Both the position numbers and the translations under genes were made by a program. This document shows positions 45,407 to 56,799 of a DNA stretch of 64,000 bases, piece after piece. The stretch is from Ophthalmolycus amberensis (lineage: Eukaryota > Chordata > Actinopteri > Perciformes > Zoarcidae). The notes beneath the pieces are model-generated. The model was not told the DNA's origin, did no database searches, and saw only the letters and a program-made list of their open reading frames with translations. Numbering within the stretch: position 1 is the stretch's first letter; each line of letters starts with the position of its first letter. Location: positions 40,001 through 104,000 of the forward strand of contig JAFEUB010001217.1 of assembly GCA_024529925.1 (NCBI GenBank). Direction: 5' to 3'.

Positions 45407-45463
<57 letters not shown>
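45407..45463. repeat. GT microsatellite
   Basis: About 28 uninterrupted GT units. Confidence 0.96.
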
Positions 45464-45465
<2 letters not shown>

Positions 45466-45895
45466 GCTTTAAAATGTTTCCATGTTAATTAAAGTGCGAT
45501 CCAGAGAGTGAGAAGCTGATTAATGGGAATTCAACGCTTCAGTCTTTTATTTGCTGTTGTGTTTTTCGGGGACTTTATTTGTTCCCTTAGCAATAAAACA
45601 AAAAGAGGTTTCTGTTTTTACGTCTCATATTCGGAGCGGGACGGTTTATTTAATGTGATGAGAGAAGGAGAGTCGAGACCTCGACCCTTCACCCAGTGAC
45701 CATGTGACCTGTAGAGACATGAACATCTTCATCATGAACATGAAGTTCTGAATCTACATAAACAGTCGTGATGTTACTGAACTTATTCTGTGTTTTATTC
45801 ACTTAGTTTTGTACGAACTGAACAACAGACTGAACTCCCTGTCTCACGATAAATAATGCAAACGGTCGCTCATGTGGATTTTTCACTGAGTTTAA
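45464..45895. other. intronic sequence, no recognised gene
   Basis: Unique sequence; nothing recognised. Confidence 0.5.
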
Positions 45896-45897
45896 AA

Positions 45898-46118
45898 TAG
45901 ACGGGTCAAACCACAAACGATCTTTCCTCATGTATGTTTTGTACTTCTGTCGTTATTTTATTCCAAACCAAGTATTTCACGATCTTTTCCCAAACATAAC
46001 GGAGTCGTTTCCTGTGAAGACGAGTTTATTTTGAAAAGACTGTATTCATGTTGCTGGACTTCTTGCAGGAAAACACAAATGAGGAATAACCTTTCATAAT
46101 ATATCAGACAATACGTTC
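45898..46118 (+). repeat. family-2 dispersed repeat copy
   Basis: GTCAAACCACAAACGATC, ACTTCTGTCGTTATTTTATT, TCGTTTCCTGTGAAGACGAG, TTTATTTTGAAAAGACTGTA, TGTTGCTGGACTTCTTGCAG and AAATGAGGAATAACCTTTC, in the family order. Confidence 0.82.
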
Positions 46119-46435
46119 TGTGAGGATACGATGATTATACTTTTCATAAGTGAAGAGTCGTTTCAATTTCCACTTTCACTGGTTGAACTGTGAAACATGA
46201 GACGCTGCCGGTAGTGAATATTAAAATATTGTAATTTAAGTAGAGAGAAGCAAACAGAGAGTTTCCTCTGAGACTTTATTTCAGTGTTTGTCCTCTTTTT
46301 TCTTGAACCGAGCTACAAGTTTAAGACGTTGTTGTTGTTGTTGTGTGTCTGTTTTAAATAAAGGTTACACCCAGCTGAACAGTCGCAGTGATGCAACATT
46401 TACACTGCAGTAATTACAGCTGACAGCAGCCTCCT

Positions 46436-46436
<1 letters not shown>

Positions 46437-46479
<43 letters not shown>
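46437..46479. repeat. CA microsatellite
   Basis: About 21 CA units. Confidence 0.95.
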
Positions 46480-46480
<1 letters not shown>

Positions 46481-48080
46481 CGCTTAACATTTAGTCTCAT
46501 TCTCAGAAGTCTCTGGTTGGGACGTGTTATCACCATCACTCTTATTGTCTTTTGTCACTTGATGTCCTTGTCTCGGAGGGCGAGCGGAGCGATAAAGCCT
46601 GCGCCTGCGTCGCGTTTTAATAAGATTTATCTGGAGACTAAACAGACAAACAATGTCAGAACTCACAGCTGAGCCTGATGGGTTGTTGAGTTCCTCTGCA
46701 TGGAGGTCATATCTGGGCGTCGACACGTCACTCTGGCTGTTCGGCTGCGTTTACACTTTAACTTTTACTCCTTTATTAATCGTTTTCGTGTCATATGAAA
46801 CAAAGAAAAATGCTCAACTCGTCATGTCCTGTATGATACATTGTGAAAGACAAGAAAGGGGAATTATGAGAGTTAGATTTTACGAAACAAAATATTCAAA
46901 CTGAAGGCGACAGAGGCTAAATTATCCGAATCCTATATTACCCATGATGCAACTGAATACCTCGTCGTTCATTGGACCCTTGATAAATTCTCACATCTGT
47001 AAAACTCTGGACCTCAGCGTTACATTGACTGCATCAGTATTCATAATCCAACAAAGTTATATGATATGTGACTCATTTATTACTAATAACAATATAACTA
47101 AATAAGTATGAAGAGTAATTTAGCACTTTTATATTTTTTTATTTTTTTATCTTGCATTTATCCACTTTTTTTCTCAAATCTAAATAAATGTTCAGCGTGT
47201 AATTTGTCTCACAGTTTACTCGCCACACGTTGTTTCCTTTCTCTCTAAATGAACGCTTGGAGGTGAATGTTTTATGGCTGTTTATGGCTGTTTATGGCTG
47301 CACAATATAAAGATCTATGATCCACATCAAGTTGAAAACACGTGTGTCCTTCCAACGTCTTCAGGATATGACAGAAGACGTGTCGTCTCCTCTCTCTGTA
47401 TTCTGTGTGTCGTCTCATTCCACCCTCACATGAATACAGATAAATATATAAATAAAAGCGTCATAATGGCATTAAATCACTTGGCCAACCTCTGTGGGAA
47501 AAGGCTGGGAGGAGAACATGATGTATGGTGGTTGCGGTTGCCAATGTTTCCCAGGTTGCGATGCATCTTCAGCGCGTGTTTTGGTGAGAAACGGACTCGG
47601 TGTGTTCAATCAGACTCACTTTAGTTGCCAAGTAAACATATTGCAGTTTTCCGCCGAGGCGTCGACGCAGAAGGGATGTCGTTTTTTTGTGTCCTTCATC
47701 TCGGTGAATGTCACAAAGACATTTTAACTGATTTTAATTAACGTTCATACGCTTCAACTGATATTTTCAAGAGTGAAAACCAGAACTACCTGCAGCGCTT
47801 CGACCAGAATTTCACCAGTTTTGTGACGTTTTAATTGTCATCTGACATTTTTTTTGTTCCTCACTCTGTTGTGGGATTAATTCTCCGCAGTAACCGTCTG
47901 AATGTCTAATTCCACCGCTGCGTTGTTCCCTCTGTGTTAATTAGCTCCAGCGACTTTATGTAAAATAGTTGTGCCAAGTTTTAATTGATTAAAAGTCGGC
48001 GTGTTATTGCGAGGAAGAACAATGTAGATCCAATTTGCACTGTAACGTGTAAACATGAACACTAACTCCCATGGTGCACC
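46480..48080. other. intronic sequence, no recognised gene
   Basis: Unique sequence. A small 10-bp triplicate (TTTATGGCTG) lies at 47271-47300. The open frames show no domain I know. Confidence 0.5.

Positions 48081-48117
<37 letters not shown>
48081..48117. repeat. GT microsatellite
   Basis: About 17 GT units after CACCAGG. Confidence 0.94.
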
Positions 48118-48118
<1 letters not shown>

Positions 48119-48479
48119 ATTTAGCGATCATTCTCATTTCTTAATCATCACTTTCTGCTCCAGATGAGACTTTATGAGGGGACTAAATTGCCTTAAAGGG
48201 ATTTCTTATTAAAGGGATTACACCCATGTAATCCCCTTTGTCCCAGTGGACCCCCAAAAACCTGAACACACACACACACACAGTGTACAGTACATAACCA
48301 GATTAGCGTGTGGAAATAAATGTGCACACAGTTTTTGATGCGCTACAAATGAAAACACGCACGTTAAACGACGAGCACATCGGTCACATGATCCCGTTGA
48401 AAATCGTGTACTTAATTGTGAGTGTGTTTGTTAACTGCACAAAAAATACAAAGTGTTTGTGTGTGTTTATAACCTTGAC

Positions 48480-48481
<2 letters not shown>

Positions 48482-48544
<63 letters not shown>
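48482..48544. repeat. GT microsatellite
   Basis: About 31 uninterrupted GT units. Confidence 0.96.
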
Positions 48545-48546
<2 letters not shown>

Positions 48547-48734
48547 CGTAACGCGGTGGTTTTTGGCAGCGCTCCCTCGTCTTATCCCCAATTAACGAAG
48601 ACAAATCCGCTTCTATCGGCGCTAATGAGTCTTTAAAGTGAAGGGACTCTGTATTTATTTAATAAGAGGAAGCTTATTTATCTGATTTCCATGAGAATGA
48701 AAAGCCGTCGCTGATTCGCTGAGGGACGGATTAG

Positions 48735-48831
48735 AGGAGGAGGAGGAGGAAAGACAGGAAACTGGAAGATGCATGAAGAGAGTGAAGAATGTATGGATTA
48801 GAGGAGGAGGAGGAGGAGGAGGAGGAGGATG
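48735..48831. repeat. GGA-rich duplicated segment
   Basis: GGATTAGAGGAGGAGGAGG occurs at 48728 and 48795, followed each time by GAGGA runs, so a segment of about 67 bp is duplicated. Confidence 0.85.
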
Positions 48832-48990
48832 AAGATGGGGTGAAGGTGTGAGGCAAAGAAACACTGGCTACGTATACGTGCACCAAATATTCCTGTTTTT
48901 GCCCAAATTCCGAAAAATCTATATTCCTAATAATCTGTTTGAAATATAATATTAATAATCCCGTTTACATGCAGTTTTTTATAGATCAGA

Positions 48991-49230
48991 TTAACGTAAA
49001 ACGACCTCATGCATCATCTTCCTCATCTTCATCAGCAGTGAATCCCACGGTGACGTCGTTCTCTTCTGTGTTTGACGGCTCGACGTCCTCACGCGTCCTT
49101 CATCTCGTCTAAATACGTCAAAGTGAACATCGGGAGCTAACAGATGTTCTCTCAGCGCGCTCCAGAGGTGGAGGACCTGTTGGACATCTTTCATTCCTTC
49201 AAACAGCTTCTCTAAATCATATTTGTTCAC
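48991..49230 (-). pseudogene. possible transposon ORF fragment
   Basis: A 79-codon frame with ordinary, non-repetitive composition (KYDLEKLFEGMKDVQQVLHL, then WSALREHLL), lying wholly within the transposon relic. It starts at a GTG with a stop shortly upstream and has no splice sites that would link it to npas3. It could be the remains of an accessory DNA-binding ORF carried by the element. I do not recognise the family, and it may be chance. Confidence 0.3.
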
Positions 49231-49397
49231 TATCCAGAAACCTGTTGATCTCCAAGTCCTTCATGACGTTTGTCCTTCTGTTCTTCTGGACATCATCTCC
49301 TACTGCAGCTCTACTAACTGTTGGCTGGTTGGTTTGTGTTCAACGCACAGAGCTGCTGGTCAACAGGAGAGAGACTCTGATGGTGAATGAGCTGTAT

Positions 49398-49403
49398 ACA
49401 TGT

Positions 49404-49447
<44 letters not shown>

Positions 49448-49453
49448 ACATGT
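49398..49453. repeat. perfect 56-bp palindrome
   Basis: Left arm ACATGTATACATACA plus 13 bases of alternating TA. The right arm is its exact reverse complement ending TGTATGTATACATGT, with no loop. It can form a 28-bp cruciform arm. Confidence 0.95.
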
Positions 49454-49627
49454 CCAAAGAATGATCCTAGAACCTGAACAATATCAACACATCACACAGG
49501 TTTTACTCTGAATATGATACATTTGGAATAAGACTTTATATTTGGAGTATCCAAAAGGAATAGGATGTTTGCATGAACCATGTTAGATTCAGAATATTGT
49601 GGAATATGAGTGTGCATGTCAACGTCG

Positions 49628-50110
49628 TGAGTGAGGAAGCAGAGGTTACAAAAGAGGAAAAGTAGGATGTCAAGGAGATGTGGTGGAGGAGAAAGAGAGA
49701 AGGGTAAGAAAAAGCAGCAAAAGAGAAAGAGGGATGAAGAAGAAATGGAAAACGATGATATCAAAGTTGTAGTAGACTATATCAAAAAAAAGAAAAGCAG
49801 AGGAGGTGGTAGAGAAGGAGGAGAAGAAACTGAAGAAGAAGAGGTTTAGGATGAAGAGGTTGAAAATGAGAAGGAAACTGAGGAGATTGAGCTGGAGAAC
49901 AAAATGTTCAGGAAATAAGATTAAATAACGAAGATGAGCAGCAGTTCTGGGAACTTTCCAAAACCGGTGTTGGGATTTGAACTTTTCAGTTTTTGGAAAA
50001 CATGTTTCAAGTCTAACTCAATCATATCCACTACGAGACATAATCCATCATCCAGTAGGTGGACGAGGGAGGTGGAGGAGAGGACGACGAAGATGAGTAA
50101 CTCTTTCTTT
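49628..50110. other. purine-rich then unique intronic sequence before exon
   Basis: 49630-49915 is A/G-rich and coding-like only by composition. 49920-50100 is unique. It leads into the pyrimidine tract of the second exon. Confidence 0.55.
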
Positions 50111-50120
50111 ATCCGTGCAG

Positions 50121-50301
50121 GTGGAGCTGACCGGCAGCAGCGTCTTTGACTACGTCCACCCCGGAGACCACGTGGAGATGGCGGAGCAGCTCGGCATGAA
50201 GCTTCCTCCGGGCCGAGGGATGTCTCTGTCCCAGGGAGCCGTCAACGAGGACGGGGCGTCCTCGGCCTCCTCGTCCTCGCACTCTGAGACGCCCGAACCA
50301 G
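50121..50301 (+). CDS. npas3: npas3 exon: rest of PAS-A first half and Ser-rich loop
   Basis: This internal exon encodes 60 residues plus one base. It opens VELTGSSVFDY, continues through HPGDHVEMAEQLGMKLPPGR, and ends in an acidic and serine-rich loop (NEDGASSASSSS, then SETPEP). The H-P-G-D-H motif is the conserved PAS-A core. The long LPPGR plus Ser-rich insertion is what I recall of NPAS3 rather than SIM or HIF proteins. The acceptor is CTCTTTCTTTATCCGTGCAG just before 50121. The donor is the weaker AG|GTAGGA at 50302, leaving phase 1. Codons are GC-rich at third positions, unlike the AT-rich intron around them. Local GC richness and complete loss of repeats inside the exon support selection. 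The remaining PAS-A, PAS-B and C-terminal exons must lie beyond the window. Confidence 0.94.
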
Positions 50302-51205
50302 GTAGGAAAGGAGGGAAGGCTGGCGTCTTTATTATGCTACAGGGGCTTCATGACCAAACATGACCTGCATACGGTGCATTTATCACCACTCTTAACAAAG
50401 TCCAAGAAGACAAGAGAAAAGAAAAGAAAAGAGCTCGACAGATGAGAAATGGTCAGATTGACTCATGTAAGATATCACACCAACCGTTGCACGAGGACAC
50501 GTTGCGTCCCGACGAACACGAGAGGTGAACCTGAAGCGTATTTGATCAGCTGGGAGTCTGAAGGTGTTGCACCCTCCCACTCTCGAACCTCTACGCCCAC
50601 TTCCTCCACCGTGCCCCCGTTTATATCCCAGCATTCACTGCTGCAACTTTGAATGCAATTAGCGCGCCGAATTGTAAAGCCGTCACTGCTGTAACCTGGA
50701 AAAGGACACAGCGCTCATTGGGATTCTTTGCATTGCCGTTCTTCCATCCCTCCGTCCTCTCATCCCTCCATCATCTCTCTCTCCTGCACCACATGCTCAA
50801 GACTTTTTTTACCTTCCAAATGCTTTTCATTGTGCGTCTCTCTCTTTTCTCTCTCTCTCTCTCATGCTGATGATAATTTAAGTATTAGGGGAAAATCCAT
50901 TTATAAATTAAACAAAATGACTTGATATCCATCGAGTCCCTTAGTTCATCAGCCTGTTCAAACAAGGAGGGGAAGATTGGCTTCGCGGCGGCCGGGGTCT
51001 TCGGAGACGGCGCGGTAATTAGATCTGCCGCGGATTTATTCTGGGCTGATTGGCGCTGGTGATGGGTGAGGGGCGGCTTTGAATTAATTGGAGTTCCACA
51101 TTTGAGGTTTTTGTTCTTTTTTTTTTTTTTGTTCTTTGACTTCCTGCAAACCTCTAACCGATTCTCCCCATGCACCAAAACTGGAGATGCAAAGAGAGGA
51201 CATAT
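50302..51205. other. intronic sequence, no recognised gene
   Basis: Unique sequence with a CT run near 50837-50866 and a T run at 51117-51131. The block 50930-51080 (GGCTTCGCGGCGGCCGGGG, CGGTAATTAGATCTGCCGCG, TTGAATTAATTGGAG) is GC- and TAATTA-rich and might be conserved. Confidence 0.5.
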
Positions 51206-51207
51206 GT

Positions 51208-51705
51208 GTGGCCGTCAATGTCAATATGTCTGCAGAGAACGATAAGGAGAGGATCTAAAACATGGACGGGTGTTTCCCAATGCTAATTTGCCCTGAAGAT
51301 ATAGAAAGATATGAAGACACACCGAAGAGGAAGAAAGAAGGATGAGAGGTTTGTATGAATATCTCCGTGATTCCCAAAGTTAATTTGACCAGAGGCAGAA
51401 AAAAAAGAGCAAAAGAAAGAAGGAGGAGGGACGAGGACAAAGGTGTTTGTTCTACCATGTTAATTTGTCTAGAGAGAGAGATAGAAAGAAAGACAGGCCG
51501 GGGATGTAGGGACGTGTTTGAATGTGCATGAGTGCTTAGCAATGTTAATTTGTCCAAAGAAAGAGAGAGAGAGGTTTCAGACGGACATGTATGGATGTGA
51601 AGGAGTGATCCCCAATGATAATGTGACCACAGAGAGAGAGAGCAAGAGGCAGGATTAGGATTCATGTATGTGTTCTTTCATGTTAATTTGTCTGGAGAGA
51701 AAAGA
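51208..51705. repeat. degenerate tandem repeat with shrinking period
   Basis: A CAATGTTAATTTGTC-like core followed by an AGAGAGAG run recurs near 51212, 51277, 51374, 51458, 51538, 51611 and 51677. Examples: CCCAAAGTTAATTTGACCAG, CATGTTAATTTGTCTAGAG, CAATGTTAATTTGTCCAAAG, CATGTTAATTTGTCTGGAG. Spacing is 65, then 97, 84, 80, 73 and 66 bp. Too diverged to be recent. Confidence 0.8.
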
Positions 51706-53320
51706 GAGAGAGAGAGGTGGACTAAAGAGAGAGAAGAGGAGGAGGAGGGCTGGCATGAATCTATGAGTGTCTCCCTGGAGGAGGTGGGGCTTATATCGGG
51801 TGTCCGGGGTAATCGGCTCGTTCATTTCTTCCCTCAGACAATGTGAGAAGACTTTCTGACGGATGTCAAACTCTTTGGATTGAATCGTCAATACAATGAG
51901 AAGACACTGCTGCCTCGTCGTCTTGAGACTACGCGGTGAATTAGTCCGTTAACATGATCGCAGTGTCAGATCGGCCGATTGTAGAGTCATGAATTCTTGC
52001 CGTGACAGACTACACTGTGATCCACGGCCGATCAAAGAATGTTTTCTCTCATGCCGCGTGTGACGCCATCGGGACGAAGCTACCAACTTCCAGGAACAAC
52101 AATGTAAAAACAAGCAAATGTTGGTGTGTTTCATGTTTTTCGTCTTCGATAAAGTCTAAATAGTTCCACGTAGAAGGCATAGAAATCGAAAGGCAAATAA
52201 ATCCAACTTGCTCATTTTTCTGTCGGGACATTGCGAGGCGTCTCAGTTGTGGCGTTGGCTGTCGTCCACCATGACGAACTACACGGAATAAAGCAATCGA
52301 TTGGGGTTCCCGATCCGAGCCGACACCGTCCGTCTGAACCCGGACGTACAGACTGAAAACTGTCCTGCGTCGGCCATGTTGTTTCAGGTGCTGGTGGGAC
52401 AATGAAATCCAATCCTGGAGGTCCAGTTTCAATGAGTCGCAATTAAAGTTTATGAAATAAGACGGAGGATTTAACCAGCCACCGATATCTGTAGTTCTAA
52501 AGTCAGTCTCTTTAGAAGTTGAGTCATGTCTTGTCTATGAGTCATAAGATCCTTAATATGTGAACAGTATTTTCTGTATTTTATTTCCCATTTGTTGACA
52601 TGAACTGTCTCATTTATAAAACAACATGGCAGCACATTTGAATAATAATTCATTGGAGCAAAAACAACAGAAACAGAGATGCTGCTTTAGTTCTTGCTGT
52701 TTGCATAAGATTTAGCTTTAAAGACACTTTAATCGTTTGGATTGTGTTGCTATTAACAGGCTTCGATGAGGGTTTAGTTTGTTTGTTTTCTCTAACATTA
52801 AATTCCCAGCATCCTCTCCTCCAGACGATGAGTAATGCATTTCCACAGGCGCCTTCGTCATTAGTTTTTCATTCTCAGTCGATAGCTGGCCAACACCACG
52901 CCTGCTAACGCGTCCGGCTGAGCTTTTCCATTTGTTTACATCATTTTTTTCCCCTCCTTCACTTCCTCCTTGAGGCGTCTTTGTTTCCTCCGTCCTCCCT
53001 CACCGGCCGACGGCCTCCTCTCCGTACATCACCGGGGGAGTCTCCGATCGATCGCTGCCGACTTTGTTTCTGTGTGAAGTTTCACACATTCGGGGCTCCA
53101 CTTCATCTCTTCAGATGCTGATGCTTTAAAGTGGGGCAGAATTGATGGCTGTTTGGTTGTGGCTACTTTTTCTGGAGGACATGAAGTCATTTGGGTTCAA
53201 CACAGTTCATCACGGCAGTTTGTGCAATAGTAAAAAAAAAAATACAATCTATTGGTTTTGTGACCAGGAACATGAATTATCCGTATTTTTTGTGTTGCTC
53301 GTGAAGACATTATGTTAAAA
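51706..53320. other. intronic sequence, no recognised gene
   Basis: Unique sequence. 52790-53100 is repeat-free and CpG-richer (TAACGCGTCCGGCTGAGC). No exon-like segment with a known protein. Confidence 0.5.
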
Positions 53321-53324
53321 ACTA

Positions 53325-53450
53325 AAGTAAGGTTAAAGCAGCGAATCCGTTAAGTTAGGTTCAGGAAAAACATCACGTTTTGGCTTCAAATAACTACGTA
53401 CGGTTAGGTTTCGACAACAACACCACTAGCATAAAGCCTCAACGTGGTGT
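53325..53450 (+). repeat. small dispersed repeat fragment
   Basis: GTTAGGTTCAGGAAAAACAT and AACTACGTACGGTTAGGTTT resemble a repeat phrase common in percomorph genomes and related in style to family 2. Class unknown. Confidence 0.55.
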
Positions 53451-55380
53451 TGGACACCGGTCTCCTGGTCTAAAGTCCTGTTTGTTGGATCCCTCCAGCC
53501 CACCAATCGTCAGCTTTTTTTGATATTTGGATGCATTTAATTCTTGTATCCTCTACGAAAAAGGCTCCTATGTGACTTTCCATTGTCATTATTTCTGAGC
53601 GACACACAAAAAATATAAAAAAATACAAAAATGTTGACTTTCCATGTACAAGAAACCAATGAATTGCATTTGGGGACTACTTGACGACCTGCCGTGATAC
53701 TGGGCTGCTGGGTTTGATTGTGTGATTTCTCACAGTCTCAAAAAGCCAAACATCTCTTTAAGGCAAGACGCCTGTTCACCGAATGTTTGAGGATTCTGCA
53801 GAGCCGGCGATTACGCTCAGTGGTGACTGTTTTGGTTTTTGGAAACCCAATTAAAAAAAGACACCATCCTCTGGAGTGTTTTGGCTCTTCTTTTTGCTCG
53901 TTCCTCGTGCATCCTAATTCAAGCCGAAGCTTGACAGACTTGTTGCGTCTGTTGATGGATGATCAATAATCTCCCTACAACTTACTCTCCTGTACCAAAC
54001 CCCATCATGGATACATGCAACTTAAAACGAGCACAAAGCTGCTCCATTTCCAGTCTGAATTTCTTTTCTTTTCTGTTTTTGAAGTTAATAACTGGGCTTA
54101 CCTTGCTGGCTGCTCTGTCATAATACATCAGACAGCTGACCCCCATCCTTTTAATTACAGTCACGCTCGTAAAGTATTGAAATTGGAGTTAAAATATGAG
54201 ATGACCTTGGCGGAGAGAGATCTTGCTTTGAAGCTTTCAACACCCTCTTGCACTTAAGGAGAGTCGTCTTTAAAGGCACATGACGCAATTTGACTAATAT
54301 CAGTCAAAGTGAGGCGGGGAGGCTCCGACGCCTCTGAAGGGTGAGTGGTTGGAAATGATTACTCGTGAGTGTGATTCAGAGGGAGGAGGACGCTCCCTGC
54401 AGGTCCTACTTGCTCTCACTGCGGCGTCTTCATTACACGCCATCAGGACATTCAGATGTCTGCTGGCTGTTGACTTTGACCTTTCACCTCCTCACTGAGG
54501 GTGACTTGTGATTGTTGTCGTGAAGGAGCTGAAGATAATTGTACTTTTGACCTGATACAGATGATCTGACGAAGAGAGTTTCTAACCTGAAAACAGCTTC
54601 AGGTACTTTCGGTGTTTGGCTTTTGAAAACAGATTTTCTTTTTTGCAAGATGGCGGCTAAAAGGTCACGTTCTTCGAACTAATTTCAGTCCATTTAAAAC
54701 CATCGTACTAAAGGTTCTCCAAGGTTTTAGTCATTAACAAATCAATTACGTTTGCATCTTAGATATTTTGCAAACAAACAAAGTCTAATTAGATATTTAC
54801 GAACAATCAAGCTGGAATTTAAAATCCTTGTTTTCTTTTGCTTCTTTCAACCCAAGACTGTCAGAAATGATCCTGTTACAAAGAAATGTGTGTTCAGCTT
54901 TTAGAAGCAATTAAGACTGAAGACGAGGCAGAGGCACCAGTTTAGTCCAAATCTAGTCTTAGTGAATTGTCATCTTCAATACATCATATATATATATATA
55001 TATCATCGCTCCTCCGTTTCTGACCAGCTGCACCAAAAGAAAACTTAATTTTCAACATGTTTACAACTGTGTCTCATGTTTTGCATCAGAATTTCAGTTT
55101 GAACCAGACGTGCAACAGTTTTCACATCGATTCATTGCTAATTGCTAATCTAATCCAACACTAATATTCCACTTTATTCCAAATATGACAAGAGTTAGAA
55201 TTTGACACGGGTCATGTGAGCAGCTTATTCCCTTCCAAGTGTGAGATGTGTGATATGTAGATATTATTCATGTAGGTATTATTCAGGTTTTGCATGCATG
55301 GTAAATACACCTTTCTAGAAGTGACTCATTAATACATTGAACCAAGTAAACAAAGAATTTCATAAACATGACCTGATATC
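53451..55380. other. AT-rich intronic sequence
   Basis: Unique DNA with a short TA run at 54986-55003. Open frames at 53718-53969 and 54015-54257 show no family resemblance. Confidence 0.5.
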
Positions 55381-55384
55381 ATAA

Positions 55385-55592
55385 CGCAGCGTATTCTCAC
55401 ACAACGGTTCCTGTGATATCAAATGTTTTCCTACTAAAGTCCAGCGACACCTTTCAATTTCTGCTCGTTACATTATTACAGTCTTTTCAAAATAAACTTC
55501 TGCCTTCACAGGAAACAACTTAGTTAAGTTCAGACAACAAAACTGCGCAGGAAAAGATGGTGAAATACTTGGTTAAGCTTTTCATCCACGTC
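55385..55592 (-). repeat. family-2 dispersed repeat copy (inverted)
   Basis: The plus strand shows AAAGTCCAGCGACACC, TCTTTTCAAAATAAACTTCT, GCCTTCACAGGAAACAACTT and AGACAACAAAACTGCGCAGG, the family blocks in reverse order and complement. Confidence 0.82.
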
Positions 55593-56145
55593 GTGTTTCT
55601 CCCGTAAGTTTTTGAATGACAGAGGCTTCTCGAATGCATCATGAAGACAATTTGTTCCTTTTTTTATTTAAAAGAGTGTAAAATCTCTGATGTCAAAGTG
55701 ACTTTTGAACACACCGAGAGGCGGCATTTCAAAAAAGCCTTCCTGCCTCAAAACTGCATGACCACATGATGATGACACCTCAGACAGAAGAGAGTTTTTC
55801 ATCCTTCATGTCTTTAGTCCCGGATCGTCTGAACTCTTATGATGTGTTGTACCGTCACGCTTTGATGCACTTTAGTTTGAAAACATTTACAGCAGCATCC
55901 TGTGCTGAGAATTGACAAAAAAACAACCTCCTGCTGTAATAACTGAATCCATAACTTCACTTCTCTCAGGTTAAAACTTCAGTTCAGACTTAAATAACCA
56001 AACGGAACCTGCAGCTGACGCTTCATTTCGTTCCCGCTCGCATTTAATTGAGTATTTATTTCAATTTTCTCTCATCAGAGAGAAAAATTAGTTAGAAAAA
56101 CACCCGAATTTCAAAAGTCCTTGTGGAAGTCTAACAGTAATTCTG
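55593..56145. other. intronic sequence, no recognised gene
   Basis: Unique AT-rich sequence; nothing recognised. Confidence 0.5.
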
Positions 56146-56149
56146 CCCT

Positions 56150-56345
56150 CCAGGAGAACACCATAAGCTCTCCGTTATTAGCTCCTTGCAGTCTAATTGT
56201 CCGCGGCATCATAAGTCTTTGATTATTGTTGCTAATTACACGATTAGCACAATGGAGGGGAATAATTCCTCATAATCGCTCACATTTATCATAATTACAC
56301 AAGTTTACAGTCACCTACGTTTAATGTCATTTAGAGCAGCGACGG
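56150..56345. promoter_or_regulatory. candidate conserved non-coding element
   Basis: CTCCGTTATTAGCTCCTTGC, GTCTAATTGTCCGCGGCATC, GTTGCTAATTACACGATTAG, CATTTATCATAATTACAC. At least six TAAT/ATTA homeodomain cores in 200 repeat-free bases make it the best enhancer candidate in the window by composition. Confidence 0.35.
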
Positions 56346-56364
56346 CCCAAGGACAAGCTCTCTG

Positions 56365-56366
<2 letters not shown>

Positions 56367-56398
<32 letters not shown>

Positions 56399-56508
56399 GT
56401 GGTGAAGCGTGTTTGTATTTGCATTTTAAAATGTCACTTGGACACCAGGACACGAGGCAAAGGTCAACTCAGGCGGGATGCACACACACACACACACACA
56501 CACACTAA
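56367..56508. repeat. GT and CA microsatellites
   Basis: GT at about 56369-56395 and CA at about 56480-56505, inverted to each other 85 bp apart. Confidence 0.92.
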
Positions 56509-56799
56509 TCTCACCCTCCACTCTTCTTTCACCTCTTTCTTTGATCGTCCGTCATCAAATCATTCTGTTTGCATCAATTATAAATATATGTTTGAGTCCA
56601 GTCTGAAGTTTCTAGTCCTCCGAACTAAAAACTAATTTTCTTTCCAAAATGGCGCATGAGACTTTCTGATCTAAGTTCAAGTTTCAAGTCTTTATGTTTT
56701 ATGCAACGACAATGACCTTCTTCTTCTCAGGGTATAACAAGAGTTAAACAACAACAGACAGCGATCTTTCAGACAGGATGTTCGTTCCTCTTGTAAAAC

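Larger units (their letters stand above)
48866..49627. mobile_element. dead DNA transposon with terminal inverted repeats
   Basis: The left end GGCTACGTATACGTGCACC, continuing AAATATTCC, matches the reverse complement of the right end (GGAATATGAGTGTGCATGTC then AACGTCG) over about 25 bp with a few mismatches. The sequence CTACGTATACGTGCAC followed by ATATTCC is a familiar type of fish DNA-transposon end. Inside are a 79-codon minus-strand frame (48991-49230) and a perfect 56-bp palindrome. A convincing target duplication was not seen. Superfamily not assigned (PIF/Harbinger-like is a guess). Confidence 0.65.

Noticed and set aside
53718..54257. Two neighbouring plus-strand frames of 83 and 80 codons
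   Set aside because: Composition is protein-like, but I see no known family, no consistent acceptor/donor pair and no linkage to npas3 frames.
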